From: Gymnogyps californianus
Lineage: Eukaryota > Chordata > Aves > Accipitriformes > Cathartidae
Length of the DNA: 64,000 bases
NCBI RefSeq assembly: GCF_018139145.2
Contig: NC_059482.1
Location: 6,336,294-6,400,293, forward strand
Direction of reading: 5' to 3'
The notes under the pieces are model-generated. The model made no database searches and was not told where the DNA came from. It saw nothing but the letters and a program-made list of their open reading frames with translations. Shown in pieces: positions 37,195-51,250 of the stretch. The stretch's first letter is position 1. Each line of letters begins with the position of its first letter. The position numbers were made by a program, and so were the translations under genes.

Positions 37195-37460
37195 AACAAG
37201 CCTAATAAACCAGGATGAAACTATTAACATACAAATAGACAACCTTCTGATTAAAGCAGCAGCAGCCAGCCCAGCCTGAAAAAGACCTCTTCACGCAGAA
37301 AGCAATTATGATGGCGAATGTTGTCCGATTCACTTCCATTTGCAACAAACCTAGAAAATCAAAATGTAACCAATCATAATTTTGCAGAAAACACTGGTGT
37401 TATTTAAAAACTAAGATGCTCTTGATTTTTATGATCATGATTGGCATTTTAGAAGCCCCC
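37195..37460. other. Candidate conserved non-coding element
   Basis: The block has AAGCAGCAGCAGCCAGCC, GAAAGCAATTATGATGGCG, GTAACCAATCATAATTTTGC and TTGATTTTTATGATCATGATTGG. CCAAT, CAATTA and a TGATCATGATTGG cluster appear in unique sequence. An internal 42-codon frame is not meaningful. Constraint is inferred from texture only. Confidence 0.28.
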
Positions 37461-38085
37461 AAATCTACTGTAAAGGTTTTACTCCTTTGAATTTCTACTG
37501 TAGACATATACTATAAATAAGGAAAAGTAAGCCCTCGGGATAAAGTATTGTGGGAAACCTCCCCAGAGTAAAGGCAGAAATTATCCTAGGTTATACTACT
37601 ATAGTATACTTACTTTCCTTTCCTGCGTCTCTCCCCCAAGATGATCTTCTGTGGGAAGAATATACTTACTGACTTAACCATCATTTATCAGTCTACCTCC
37701 TGATGATAATAATCTAGTGGAAAGAAGTTTCCTGATTTTCAAGTCAATCCACGGCAACTGATACCGCTAGGCTATTTCAGCTTTTGCATAAAAGAAATAT
37801 TGTTTGGTCATGAAATGAATCACTGGCACAGGAGAATTTTGCCTCGTGACAAAGCAAACCCGGTTTCCTGTTTACGTGGACCGAGCGTTCCTTGCACAAA
37901 CCATCGCGAAAGCCTGTCCAGAAGCACGTTCGCTCCTCTGAGCAGGGAGGCTTTCCAGTAATGCTGTGCTGCCTAATTCCAGCTTATACAAGTGGAGTAT
38001 AAGTGGTACCAAGCCCTTCTGAATTTCCTCTTGCCCCCATTCAGAAAGGGTGTAAATACCTGCCTAAACCCCTCCTTATTCAGGA
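37461..38085. other. Non-coding unique sequence, no gene seen
   Basis: A small palindromic motif TATACTACTATAGTATA lies near 37592-37608. A CpG-retaining stretch lies near 37845-37935. No gene recognised. Confidence 0.5.
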
Positions 38086-38156
38086 AAGTGCAGAGGCTCA
38101 TCTGTAATTTAAAGCATGTGTTTAAGTCCAGTTGATTTCTGAGGTGAACGCATGTG
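38086..38156 (+). repeat. Old palindromic interspersed repeat copy (sauropsid type)
   Basis: TTATTCAGGAAAGTGCAGAG is followed by AATTTAAAGCATGTGTTTAAGTCCAGTTGATTTCTG and GAACGCATGTGTATG. This resembles a repeat recalled from bird and turtle DNA with TTCAGGAAAGCACTTAAGC, CATGTGCTTAAGTCCCATTGA and a mirrored second half. It is diverged; the second arm is poorly kept. Confidence 0.45.
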
Positions 38157-41100
38157 TATGTTGAGATATATTTTCTCCATATCTTGAACCTCAATATACC
38201 TTGCTGCTTCTGGAGGAAGGAGTCAAGAAGCATTTTTCCAGGTGGAGATAGGAGTGCCTATAGAATTATCTGAAGGAATCCACTTCATTTCACCTGATAG
38301 ATGCAGTTCTCTTGGATGTTTTAAAAAGAAGTCTTAACATGGTAACTCCGAAATGTTGACACTTTTTGGTATCTGTCCTAATTTTGATATTAAGGCACGT
38401 ATACATTTAATGTGTCAGTGAGCTCACCATCCAGTTTCCTTCTCATTTCATAAAACTTATTTTGAGTATTCCTTTCTAGCAGGACATAAAACTGGTAACT
38501 TCCCACTTATTTAGGTGGTCCAAAACCTGATCACCATATATGATGAAAGAATTCAGGGTTGGAGCATGGTGGAACATGATTTCTGCGTCACACAGAGTTT
38601 AAAACCTAATTAGACAGCTAAAGTAGCCTCCAAATATGCAGACACTCTTTTGCACTCCAAAATAGTTGCATCAGCTATCAATCAAGTGGACAAATGATGC
38701 AGACAGGCAACCAAGGCTTTTCATTTGTGAGTAATATTAATTGTGGGTGTAAAATGAAAGATATACTAAGTGATGAAGGTACCACTCAGTACTTGGATGA
38801 AACGCTTTCTAAAGTTAACTCCAAATGGGGAGCTACAAACGCGACACTTTTATAAGCAAATAAAATTTCCGTTCTGCACTGACCATTGTATGTTTTTGAA
38901 AAAATATATAGAAGTGCCCATTGATTATTGTTCTCCTTGATTTTGGTTTTCAGGCACTGTATTTTGGCTCACTGTTCATTAGTCTGGAGTAATTGGGCTG
39001 GGAGAGCAGCATTCAGACCGCAGTTCAATATGCAAGGCAAATAAATTATGCAATTATCTGATACAGAGTCAGAGAGTAGCATCATATGGAAACAAATTGT
39101 GCCAAATCAAGACCACATGTTTTTAAGAGGATTATGAACTTCAGTGATATGCAGCTAAATGTCATCTATTTGCAAAGAATTGAGGAATTTGAAAAAAATC
39201 CTTTTGAAGATTCTAGTGAATATAGTAATTGTAAAAACACTTGCCAGGATTTTTCCCAAGGTCAGTGTCAAGAAGTCTGAAATTCAGACAGAAATGACTC
39301 TGTTCTTGATAATCCTTTCTGAATGGGATTCCTGATTGCCCTTCACTAGGGTCTGATCATTTTCCCGTGGAATACTGGACATCTGAACCCATGATTTCAA
39401 GAAGTGATTGACCCCACAAGTTTTCAGATATTTAAGTTTTTTGTAAATCATGTTAAAATGGACCATTCGTTATTTACAAGGATTTAAAATCTAAATATCT
39501 CAGAGATGCTGTCTGTATTCTTTTTTTTTTTTTTTAATAAATAGTGCATTTATGGCATTTAATGCCCTGTGTTTGCAGTGCCTTGACAAAAGACCTTTAT
39601 ATTTTCCCTGTCTAGATACTGAACAGAGCTCTTCACCTCACATCTGTCACTGAGGTCTACATGCGGTTGCTAAGCCTCCACTATCACATAAAGGGGTGGA
39701 GACAGGGTAACAGTTTTCTCTGGAAAAGAGTCAGATGATCATTCCAAGTCGCATAGAAGTATTGGCAATAGCTTTCTTGGGGAGAGATTGAGACAGCTTT
39801 TGACAGGAGCCAACACCCATTTTCAGATGAAAAACGTTCATCCCACCATCTAACTCCTTAGTCTCTTCTGCAGCAGACATTTCTCTGGGAAAACACCCAC
39901 TGCTGCGTGTCTGAGGCCAGTGGAGATCCTGTGACTTGTTCTGTGGTTCCTAAATCTGCAGTACCCACCCTGCCTGTGCTCGTGCTCTCTTTTTATTGCA
40001 TTTTTGCCCGCATAAAATGCTATGAACAGCCAACTGGCTACATTTCAACATAAGAATGCAAGTGAAAGAGGTTTCTCCCTGCTTGTTGTCTTGTTTCTAG
40101 AGACTTTATGGTGGTATCTTGCCTTGTTTGTCCTGGTATCGGTCTGGTCTTCATTTTATATCGTCTGGCAGTTTGGGGTTTAGAGTGTCCCATCTGCAGG
40201 CAGCAGGAGTCTAATGGAGCTCACGTCTTCTCAGATTGATGTGGGAGGGATAAGAGGGAGCCCGCAGTTGGTATGTGCACTGCTGCTTCAGACAAAATGG
40301 ACTCTGCATACACAAATGATGTAATTTTGGCTAAATTCAAGCCCAAAGGAATCACTATTTTCTTATGTTTTTCTCTCACATGTGTATTTTTAGACTAGCT
40401 GTAGTTTGGATACTAGCTCACGTAAGTCCCATTCTCTGAATGGTTTGGGTTTTGGTACTGGGACAGGGTCATATAAACGTGTTTATTCAGTTAACTTTGT
40501 TGGCTGAATTCAAAGCGATTTGGACAGGTCTGCTGTAGGGACCTGAAACACGTAGCCAAGAGGAGGCAATTCCCAAATCATCTAAAATCTCATTGACAGA
40601 TGTAACCAAGTTAAATAGTCAATTTTAAAGCTTTTGTATAGAAGACACTAAAGATCCTTGTAACTAAGTCATTAAAATACATCTTAAGAGTGAAAAAGGA
40701 TGAAAGAGTATTTCCAAATACGCATTTCAAAATAGACATGACAGGATTGCCAGAAATTTTTGGAAATTGAGGAGATAGCAGTATCTCCCATTTAGATAAC
40801 TGAGCAGGAAACAAGTGCTGTGAGCTTTGGAAAGCCCGTGGAGCACAGGGATGGGGATCAGAAGGCAGAGGTAAGGGAAGGGCACTTTGTGGGCTTTATT
40901 GTGTCCCAAGACTCTGCATCCTATTTTCTACACTAAAGGAACACACGGTGTTGGTTTCCTGCAATAAGCAGGATATTGTTTAGGTGCTTGTCCAATGAAG
41001 TGTTATCAAGGGGTTTTTTTTGTTTTGCTTTTAATTGAGGGCAGCAGCAAAGTTCAGAGCACCATATGCAGATGTTACAGGGACACGAAAGTACAAGATA

Positions 41101-44000
41101 AGGTGCTTCCTACCACAGGAAGGCTATTTTAACAGTTGGTTTTTAAGCTGATATTTACGAAGGAAGGAAAGTCAAAGGCAACAATAATTAATGTCATCAT
41201 TATGGTCCAGATTTTCAAAGAAACATAGTGGGATGAGGAGCTCAGTTGCTTCAGCTTTTCAGAAGACTTCAGCACAAGATTAGGCAGCATTTGAAAGACA
41301 ATGAGCACCAAAATCTAGGGGTTTTTTTTCTAATTTTTTATAAGGAATCTATGTTCTATTCAAGTATATGGATTGCAGATGGAAAAGAGTGTTAACGAAA
41401 GGGAAGGTAAATTCACAGGCCTCACCATCTTCCCTCATTAATGGTTCTCAGCAAAACATGCTGAGCTTTGTGACTTTTTATTTTTCATTAAAACAATTTT
41501 TGTTATTTGCTGAATGGTTAAAATTTCTTTTCCTGATAATTTGAGGAGGTAGCTGTTTATCATACAGAATGATAAACAAAAGCAGTGAAAGTCTTTTCAA
41601 ATGGGTTAGTTTGCAGCCCTATAGAGCTATGCTTCATGAGTTTATTTGCATCGTCAGTAGAATCTAAACTAATTTAATTCATAGTAGGGAGCGCATATTA
41701 ATGACTTCACTGGGTGGTTAAAGGTAGTGCACACCTCCCGACTTAGTCAGTGGTTCTGATCTACGAGCAGGTCAATAGATCAAAAACACATGCTATCTCG
41801 TGGGTGGTAAGGACCCTATGTGAACTGAATTCATGGTGGCTGTGTCATTCTCCGTAGATACTTTTATACATCACAAAAACTACTGGTATGTTTGCTACGA
41901 CATCAAACAGTCCGAAGGTTGAATTAGGTGCAGAAATTAGCTATATCCCTACCTAGCAGAACGAGGTGCTGCTGGCTAGTGGGAGAGGAAGGGAGGGAGC
42001 TCTGTTGTCAGCTGAACAGCATTTATGCTTTCCCAACTTCCTCCCTTGCAGGCTTGTTCTGACTTCAACAACTCTCTGGCCTTCACAGGCTTGAAAAACT
42101 GTATAAAGGAAGCAAAAGAAAAGGTATTTCAAGGAATGAAATTAAGAATTGTAAAGATCTTTGAATAACTAGTGTTTTCAAACTGGGTTAAAGCAGACTT
42201 AGAGTAATCTGACATGATGTAATCCTAGTGAAGTTGCAGGAAAGCAGAAATTAAGTATTTATTTGGGGTATTACAGTGTCTAGTATAAGATATTAAGTAC
42301 TGTCAGTAACTCATTATATATTTATTTTAAAAAATAAGAACTTAAAAGAAAAAAGAAATTTCAGATTAGAATGCGGTTGCTGTACATGCATTATACATGC
42401 TTCTCCTTCTGTTCCACTAATGGATCCTGACTGCCAGAACAGTGAAACGAACCATTGAAATTAGCGGAACTAAGACCCAGATCTATTAAAAATTTTCATT
42501 TGCCTCCAGTGTAGAATTTCAGACAGATCCCTGATTTCTGTGAAGCGTTTCCAAAATATCACAGCCGTGCTGTAAAATGAGTTTTCTGTCAAAGGGAACG
42601 AGCGTGGTGGTAGAAGCCATTGAATCTTCTGCTTCCTAATGGCCAGGCAGCAAAGACATGAAAAACAAAGGATGAAGCATCTCTAGTGGCATATCATTAA
42701 TGCTGGTGGCAAGTTGAGGAACTACTGGGAAAGAAACATCAATAGCAGAAGAGGCTGCGATGAATGAAGCAGTAGTCATCAGCATGGAAATGCCACCTTA
42801 ATTATACCAGATTCTAAAGAGAACTAAATCAAGGCAGATATATTGTACCGAAAGCTGAAGCTAAGAGGCACAAGCCATCCATTCAGGCTTTACTACCAAG
42901 CAGGAGAATCTGAAGTGCGGTTCCCCGATCTCATCAGAGGTGTATCACAAGTCACTGCTGGAAAATAATACCTCTTGCCTGTCAGTCCTTGGTGATCCTC
43001 CCACTGCTGGAAGAGTCACTGATCCCAAGGTTTTCACATTCTGAGCTAAAATCAGAGATGGAATATTATTGCAGTTGGAAACTTATTTATGGGTTATCAA
43101 ACAAATGATACGGAATTTATTGGCTACACCAGTTACCGTCTTAAGGGGAAAAAATATTGGTGAAAATAACATTAAAATGTACTGCAGAATTGTCAACAAC
43201 CCGATCTTCAGTACAGAGCACTTATCAGGAAACCCTCCAATATTAAGTTATGCTTCGTTCTTAATGCTGCCCAAGCATGCTCTGCTTTTGCCAAAATAAT
43301 GGAAGTCTGAGCCTTTGCTGGGAATTTCCATACTTCTGTGGCTTGAAGTTATATCCTTCAATTTTAAATTTTTTTTTTCTTTTTTGGTAATGGAAAGTTT
43401 TAGTGCTTGGAAAATTTGAGACACTAAAGGAACCCAAAAAAATGTATATGTAGGAGAGGGTTTGGGTTTCTTCTGAATCCTGGTCAGACTCTGGAAAACA
43501 GAACCAAACCTCAGAACCAAAAATTCCTTCATGATTTTTCAACATTTCTGCTAATGCCGAGTTCCAGGGTCTGGTTTACATTGGGAAACCTTGACTCCTG
43601 GCTCCAAAGGGTTCAATTAGTCAAAATGGTTGGCAGATGGAAAAAATAATTAAGTTCTATCCAGTGTTTTGTGCAACAAAAATAGACTCAAGACACAATG
43701 GCCTTACCTTGAACTTTGCAGGCCAACGTCATGTAATGATAAAGAGGGAGTCAGCTTTTAAAACCTGGATTATCTGCCAGCACACGTACAGAGTGCCAAG
43801 CTGGGCTGCAAGGGGGAGAGGCACCAGAATCTAGCAGGCTGAGCGCCTGATTATTAATTTAATGATTTTTTGCCTAGATTGAAGATGCAAATTCTGGCAA
43901 TGAGAAATAACTTGACATGGATATGATGAGATTACCAAAACCTCACAATAGTAGTAATAACAATAATCATCTGTTATTTGAAGAGATGCTGAAATCCATG
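38157..44000. other. Non-coding unique sequence, no gene seen
   Basis: No supported gene. The block at 38980-39070, with GGAGTAATTGGGCTGGGAG and AATAAATTATGCAATTATCTG, has an enhancer-like texture (untested). A T15 run lies at 39521-39535. Frames at 43248-43532 and 43261-43545 on the minus strand overlap in different frames, which argues against coding. Confidence 0.5.
39521..39535 (+). repeat. T15 homopolymer run
   Basis: Uninterrupted T15 followed by AATAAATAG. No adjacent retroposon body is recognised on either strand. Confidence 0.9.
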
Positions 44001-47000
44001 GAAATTTTAAAATATTATTCTTAGAAATCTTTCTCCTAAATGCTTTGTCTTTCCTGAAAGTGACAGAAAAGCAGATAGATAACACTTTTTACAAACAAAT
44101 TTTTTTTATTTTATGCTTAAATACAGACTGAGATGCCCAACTTTAAGACCTTGAGTTTGAAAATACAATTATGGAGCAGAAACATAACCTGTGCCTTAAT
44201 TTGACATCAAAATTATTTTTACTCCAACTATCCCATAAGATAGGTGGGGCAAAGAATTATACCCGACATTACACAACTGATCATTCTGAATAATGAATGT
44301 ATTCACAAAAAAGGAGAGGCATGTAGGGAAAATTTGCAAATTGGGAAGAGTGACTTATTACACAAATGATTTATTACAAAATAAGCTCTAGTGAAAATTT
44401 CATGGCTGAACTGATGTTTTGGATAATAAATGATATAATACAGACAATAAAAAGTGGACAAATTTTCCACCATTGTCAATGACAGCACCTGGCAGTACAG
44501 GGCACATGGGCTTGGAGATTTATCTCTAAGTATAGAATGAAATTCCCAGCTGGTGGGAATTACTAGGGCACAGCTGAGGTTCTAGATTGTGATATTAATA
44601 AAGTTTTCCAGAAAGCGTAAGAGCTCCACATATCCACACTTCTACATCTACGGTTTTACATCCGCTCTTGGCTGTCACTCAGTGTTGCATGCAACTGGAT
44701 ACTTAACACCTAAAGAGTTGGAGAAATAAATTGCGTTGCTCTCAGTGCAAGTCTGATCAAGCTCTGAAAGGTGAGGTAAGTTTGCTTCGTATTGCTCATG
44801 TCCCTAAACCTCTACCAGGTTCGATTGCCATCTCTTTCCCCATCTCTTTCCCTCTCCCATATCCCTCCTCTGAGGCTACCCTGCCCCGCTGGGGCTGTAG
44901 CCTCCATTGCCACCACGCGTTTCTCCGTGGCAGCAGGGCTTTGCTATGCGTTTGAGCAGCGTTGCCGATCCAGGGTGAGGACAGGCGTATGCGGGGTGGC
45001 TCCCGACATGATATCATGAAGTGTTTTGGCAGTGCTCGTGCGGTTGAACCACGTGACTGGTGCTGCAATGCCAGCATTTTAAAGAAGTGATGTTCATGTG
45101 TTTGCGATTGCTCTGATGGTTTGGACTCCTCGGAGTGTACAGCAGATGGCCCCCACCTTTATCTTCAGGGAGTGTCTTGTGTTTATTTGTGGTGGTAGTC
45201 CAGAAAAGCCACTGAATCTATCCCAAATTGTATGGTATTTAGAGGGATAAAGATGTTCAGCTAAGCCTGGGAATCATTAGGTGGCTGCCTTGGAGCCAAG
45301 GCTGTTTGGACGGGGCTCAGTTTCGCAGCTGGCAGAAGGAGGAGAATCTTTTTCTCCTTCAACTGCTGAGACTGTCAGCAGCAAGCTTGCTGAACCACCT
45401 CACAGTTCTTGGGGGTTCGTGGGATGGTGGAATGGATGTCCTGTCCAGTGAAATCTAAAGACATCTTTTTGGTGTGTGTGTATGAGAGGGTGTCTTTAAA
45501 TTTGGAGCCTGCTCTCTATTGTTTCATGGTTTGGGTCAGAGCATTGGATGTGTCTGACAGTCTCCTTGGGATAGCAGTGGTGGATCCTGGTATTTAAAGT
45601 AGGAGGTGGGCATGGGTGGAGGGTCTCAAGAGGCAGAATTTTTCCTTTGAATCATAATATAAATTCACTCCGCCTGAACTTCCAAGTGAACCTTCAGAGC
45701 CCTGATTTCTCTAGTCTCTCAAGGACCAAGCTCCTGGGTTCAGCCTGTCCCAAAGCACATGCTTCTGACTTGACACAGCTGTCCTAGAGGCCAGGAAAAA
45801 TCAATGTATATGGTTGTGTTAAACCCAGCGAGGATTAACAGGAGGGATGTGCTAATGAACTCCATGTGAATATGCTGCAGCAGACCAGTCCTACAAAGAA
45901 CAGAAATAATTTGGTAGAAAACTTGCCTAGTTTGCTTTCCACCTTGGACTAATCACTGAGCAGGCTGTTACTCAGAGCAAGGGCTATTCCCTGAGATGCC
46001 ACTAACATCACCGGGGTGGTGTGAGGTGTGGTATCCTGCCCTGCGAAGGCAGAGCTGGTGCTGCGCAGATCAGAGCAGGCAGCACATTTTGATGTCTACT
46101 GCGACTCATAAGGTGAAGGCTTTGATGTATGTCCAGGACTCGGCCGCTATGATGCAAGATGCACTGCAAAACCTGCTTTTCAGGGAGCACATCCGTAACC
46201 ATGGGATCTTTGCAAACAAAATCTTGTCCATCAAGAAGCCTGTATCAGTTGATTGATCCTCGGGAGTTCCTGAAGAGGAGTTCCTTGTCCTAGATTTGAC
46301 GCTAGTATCCTCCACCTCCTGGGAAGCCTGTCTCAAGCTGTTACGTGAATAACAAAAGCGAAGGCTTTGGGTTTTGCTTCCAGCTCAAAATCACTTCAGT
46401 TCCAGCATCAGTGCTCCCATAGAAAATGTTAAAACGCCTTTTTGTGTGATGTTTTGTAATTGAATTTAGTTGTAATACCTCACTTACAAAATACACTGCA
46501 CTGAAAGCCTCTAGGTTTTCACTAGCGGAGCAGCTATGCCAGCTGGCTGAAAGAAACTGTTGTGATAATTTTTCTACTTTTCTCACTCACTTCCCTGTAA
46601 CTCACTATCCTCAGATTTACTTCTTTTCACGAGCCTGGCTCCAGCTCTTCTCTTTGGCAATGCTGCTGGTTGCTCTCCCATGCCCATGTGCCTGCATGCA
46701 CACACACAGGCTCAGGCAGATGCTCATAACCTGACTTCACGATTCATCCCTCTCCCTTGCTAATGGTAAGAAAAAAAGGGAAGGAAGAGTGAAAACAAAA
46801 GCGTTACACAGAGGAATGAGGCAAAAATAGAAATCCAAAGATGTGGTGGTTGTAAGGGATGCCCAGAAATTTCCTTCTGGAGTCTTGAGTCTCTTTTAAT
46901 CATCTCTCATACTTTGCTTCACTGCTCTCCTTTCAGCTGTTCAGGCCAGGTTGCTTGGTAGACTTTTACTGCCAAATGCTATTATAACCAAGCTGCTCTG

Positions 47001-49374
47001 ATCTTTAGCCAAATCTTAGGAAAGAAGCGGGTGTGCTGAAGCATTGGTGAGCCAGTGAGGGAACTCTTTACCATGGCTGGAATGGCAAACATGACTGTAC
47101 AGTTGAGAGCCACTGGAGTAGGGCTACAATGCTACCATGGGGTCTGATTTCAGCGGCTACATGCAGGAAAGAGCAGCCCTGAATGTCTAGAACATAAAAC
47201 TGTTTTGCCTACAACCACCCTGATATTAGCACACAACACAGATAACAAGAACAACATCTTTTAAGGTATTGGGTACCCGAGACAACCATCTGGGCTTTGC
47301 TGACGTGTCCCCAGGCTGTGCTGACTAAGTGCAGATCCCTGGTAGGAATAACTGAGACTGCACTGAAACTCGTGCCCACGCTATCCTGGAGAGGAATCAT
47401 CAAGCAGGCGGAAGGGCTCCCCTTGGGCTGTCAGGGCTGCGTCCCCCCTCCTCAGGGGCTTGGGGTGGGCTTTACAGCTATGCCTGGCCAGCTTTGGGCG
47501 AGGGCAGCTGGAAACGTGTGGTTGGAGGGCGAGGAGAGGCAGAGCTGGGAGCACAGAGGCTTTACAAGTTCATCCTGCTACAGCGCGTTAAAGAAGGGCT
47601 GAAACACCATTTAAACATACTAATTTCTGCAAGACCTTGCTCCGTTCTAATTATTAAAAGAAATGTCCAAGCAAAAGAACAAAAAACCTCCAAACATGCT
47701 ATTCACAAATGCAATGAGCTTGCTGGTTCCCAGATCTTACACTGACTCTGTGCTGTACATCTGTAATAAGAGTGGCTTTATTTGCTTAGCAGATGCACTG
47801 GAGTCATGTAGAGTTCAAATTTACCGTGCCCATCAAGATGCAAATCCCAAATTTTGTTTAGCATTGTCCCATTGGTAAGGATGTTGCACATGGGTCGGGA
47901 TTCTGTCTCCCCCCAAGCCCTTTAAATGTGTTTATTCATTTTGTTTATTTTCATTTCCCAGTTTCCACATGTCGCTCAGTCAGATTTTCTGTTAGCAGGA
48001 CTGAGAGACGAATAACATATGTTACCCCACAACTGACCTTGAAGGGGAACTGAAGAAACCATCTTCCCTAGGGCTGAGATGTAATTGAGACACGAGCTTG
48101 TTCCGTAGAGGTCCTTTTCTGAAAAGATACTGCCAGCTGCATTGCAAGCCCTGGAAACATTTCTGCCTGCATCGATAGCAAAGCGTGAAGTACGTACCAG
48201 GGGGATGGTGAGGATTTAGCCTTCTGTGCCATCCCTCCCTCGGCTCTCATGAGCAAAGCAAACAAATTCTTTGTGTCTTAGATGAATCGGATAATTCAGC
48301 CAACTCAAGTCGTTTCCTTGCAGTCCTGGCTTTTCACCTGGGGGAGTAGGTTTGCTGATCCTGCCCAGGTTAAAATGACTGAAAATCAATGTGGTTTGAC
48401 AGCTGCGGGGAAAAAAATAAATGGATGTACAAACTGTTGAACAACAAAGGCTCTTCAAGTGGATACAAAATGAGGCACAAAAAGAAACTGTTGTCTATGA
48501 TCTTCCTACAGGCTCTTGACTCATGGCGATCTGGACAGTCCCAGCCCCATCTGATAGGGTTGGTCTGCCTCTTCCACAGTGCTTTCCGCTTCCTCGCACA
48601 CCCTGCTCAGGAAAAAGAGACACAGGCGGGCCATGCTCCTCTCTCCTTTCCTTGCGTGGCCAAGCCAGACACGTCAAACAGAGGATGGGTACGTCCGTGT
48701 TGCCTTGGCCCGATGTTGCAGTCTGATTTGGTGATACCCCCTGCTCCACTGCTGAGCTCAGTTTGCCTTTGAAACAGCAAAATGTGGAAGCCCTCATCCA
48801 TGGAGCCCGGCTCCTGAGGACATCTGTAGGGGGGTGTCGTTGGTGGCATTGTGAAATGGAGGTGGTGTGAGAGCCTGTGCAGAACTGGAGAGTGATGCCA
48901 AGGCTGCTGGTTAGACCCACTTGCGTTTATCACTTAGACCAGTGGTCCAGAACAAAGTCTGGAGGAGCAAGTCTAGGTTTAACTCGGAGTCAGCCAGCTT
49001 GTCACATGGCTCCCACAGGCCAGCTGGATGCTCAGAAGTTGCTGAATTTCGAGCCCTCCATGCTGGAGGCTCCACCTCTGCCTGTCACCCCCCATAGACA
49101 TCAGCTTTCCTGGTCCTGCCACCCTGCATTGATCCCAGGAGCTCATATAACTTCCCCCCTTTTTTTCCAGTGTTTCCAGGCTGTGGTTACTCTTTGTCCA
49201 TGGTTCGCTTCTTTACCTAGGGAACATGACTGCTCTGTTTCCTACAATAATTCAGAATTGAATTATGTCTTTGCCCCAAGGGTAGGGCAGTTTGGGAAGG
49301 GGCAGTCTGTGTGAGCAGGTATCATAGCCTTCCTTGTTAGCTTGGTGTCACCTTCCTGTGAAATTTCAGATCAA
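44001..49374. other. Non-coding sequence with GC-richer patches, no gene seen
   Basis: GC-richer patches lie at about 44860-45010, 47400-47560 and 48520-49150. The last carries frames of 127 (+), 141 (-), 108 (-) and 145 (+) codons that overlap on both strands, the pattern of stop-poor DNA rather than a gene. A donor-like GAG/GTAAGT near 44775 has no coding-like upstream segment. No dispersed repeat is recognised in this stretch. Confidence 0.5.
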
Positions 49375-49445
49375 TGCTGAATTACAGCACAGAGAGGAGA
49401 TAAATGTTACGTTCAGCATGACTTGCCAGTTCTGACACATAGAAA
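49375..49445 (-). mobile_element. Possible MIR fragment, reverse orientation
   Basis: CTGAATTACAGCACAGAGAGGAGATAAATG is followed after a short insertion by ATGACTTGCCAGTTCTGACACATAG. This is comparable to the reverse complement of MIR: 'gaaactgaggcacagagaggttaagtgacttgcccaaggtcacacag'. The match is broken by an apparent insertion, so the call is tentative. Confidence 0.4.
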
Positions 49446-51250
49446 CACTAAACACATACCCAGACAAAATCCCGAAGTCACGCAAATTTGAATCCAAAAA
49501 CCTGCCTCCCCAGTTATCGCTTAGTAACAACTTCATATAATTTTCCCCCTGTAATTAAAATGTCTTTCCTGAGCCAAAAATGAAATTTTCTCTACAGCAG
49601 GCAAGTGTTACATAAAACTAGTTTTCTTTTTAGTTTCTGTCAGTTGAATGTAATTTTTTTAGCTGTATTTGGAGAAATCCATTTTGGGAGGTAACACATT
49701 TCTTATCCTAGTACTTCACGTTAGTGGGGAACAAGAAAAGTAAACCGTGTACTTAGATTTCAGCTGGGCCTGGTATCAGCCGAGGTGCTAGATTCAGTGC
49801 ATGTTTCCACAGGTTTGTGGGTACCACCTATGGCTGGCAACGTATATAGGCAAAGTATCACTAATGAAGCTTTTAGAAACGTTTGTTAATGCTCATGGCA
49901 GCCCACTAATACCTCCTGTTATGACATCTATTTTAAGGAGAGGTGAGCAGGGTCACGTACACATTTTCTTCATATTTTCTTCCTGTGGCTGCTGATTTTG
50001 GCTGCTTTCACTTTTTTCAGCTCACCCACGACTCTTGCTCTCCAGCAGTGCTTAGCAGCTCCTGGGAGACCTGGAGCTTTCGATGGCCATCACCTTCTTC
50101 CAGTTTGGTGTTTAGAAATCTTCCCCTTGTTCCTTTCCCCCTTCTCCTCCTCCCCAAATAGCTGTATTTCAGTTTAGTAGCCACTTTTAGAAATGTGGGT
50201 TCCTGTGATCTCTCAGATGTGCCAATGGGCTCACTGGCATTACAGGTCAGGATTTCTGTCACCACCCTAAAAATGGCCTTATTGGCAAAGGAACAAAGCT
50301 CAGAAAATAACGTTTTGAACCTGTCAAGTCTGATTTACAGAAAGCTTCCATGATCTAGAAAAGCAACAAGCAATGATTGCTTTCTGCTCCACCCTAATTT
50401 TAATTATAAAAAATGCTAGTATAGTTTTCCAGTTGACATCCCTGTAAAGGAAATAAGTAGAGTTGGAGTAAATCTTCCAAATAAACATATTTCTCAGACA
50501 TAAACATAGTAAATCTTTTCTTTTGAGAAAGATATAAAGAATAGTTAACTTAAAATATGCATATAATAACATATTACCCACAGCTTCTCATGTTTAAAAA
50601 GATTCCATATGCTGGGAAAATCCATAAAATAAAACCCAAGAAATGCTGCATCCTCTTTCTATTAATTTGAAACAGTCACTTAATGGGAAAAAGGAAAAGA
50701 AAGAAAAAAAGCCTGGTGGAACAGAATTATTTTATTTTTTCTTAGAAAATCCCAAACAAATCAGTAACTCCAACATTCCAATCTCTTCATCCTGTTTTTA
50801 GTGGTATATTAATATGTAAACTCAATACTTGTGTTGAAAAATAGCTTTGGGTAAGGAAAAATGGTAGCAAATTCCAGGGTGGCCTTGCTAGCATTTTTGA
50901 TTGAAAAAACTTGGAAAAATGTTGTTGTTTTAGGATGATGAGAAGTGCTGCCATCTTTTGTGGTTTACCCAGGATTGTCCCAAGTTTGACTGTTGTCTCT
51001 GGTTTGGTTTAAAACCTAAAAAGGGGCCAGTAACCGTGGCTCGCTCTCTCCCCCTAAGCCCCCCATTCTTGCCCCATATTTAAATGAGTAATTGACTTTC
51101 AAATAGTCTTACTGAAGAAGCTTTCTGTTAAAGTACCATGGATAAAACAGTCTGCTTTTCTTATTTTTTTTAAGAGGAGTTTGTATCTCCAAAAAGGTCT
51201 ATTCCATATGGTTGTAGGCTGCATAGCTGGGACGGTGTAAGCTGGTGAAT
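49446..51250. other. Non-coding unique sequence, no gene seen
   Basis: AT-rich, with short A/G-rich tracts near 50690-50710. Minus-strand frames at 50017-50265 and 50324-50581 have no recognisable domain. Confidence 0.55.

Noticed and set aside
44215..44285. Possible reverse MIR around ATCCCATAAGATAGGTGGGGC
   Set aside because: Motif order and spacing do not follow the MIR consensus well enough.
44640..44780. Possible exon ending at GAG/GTAAGT
   Set aside because: Donor consensus only; no acceptor of quality and no sustained frame.
44750..44830. tRNA-like B box GGTTCGATTGCC
   Set aside because: No matching A box at the right distance and no cloverleaf can be drawn.
48389..49314. Set of frames of 108-145 codons on both strands
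   Set aside because: Several overlap one another on opposite strands and in different frames. This is the signature of GC-rich, stop-poor DNA rather than of a gene.
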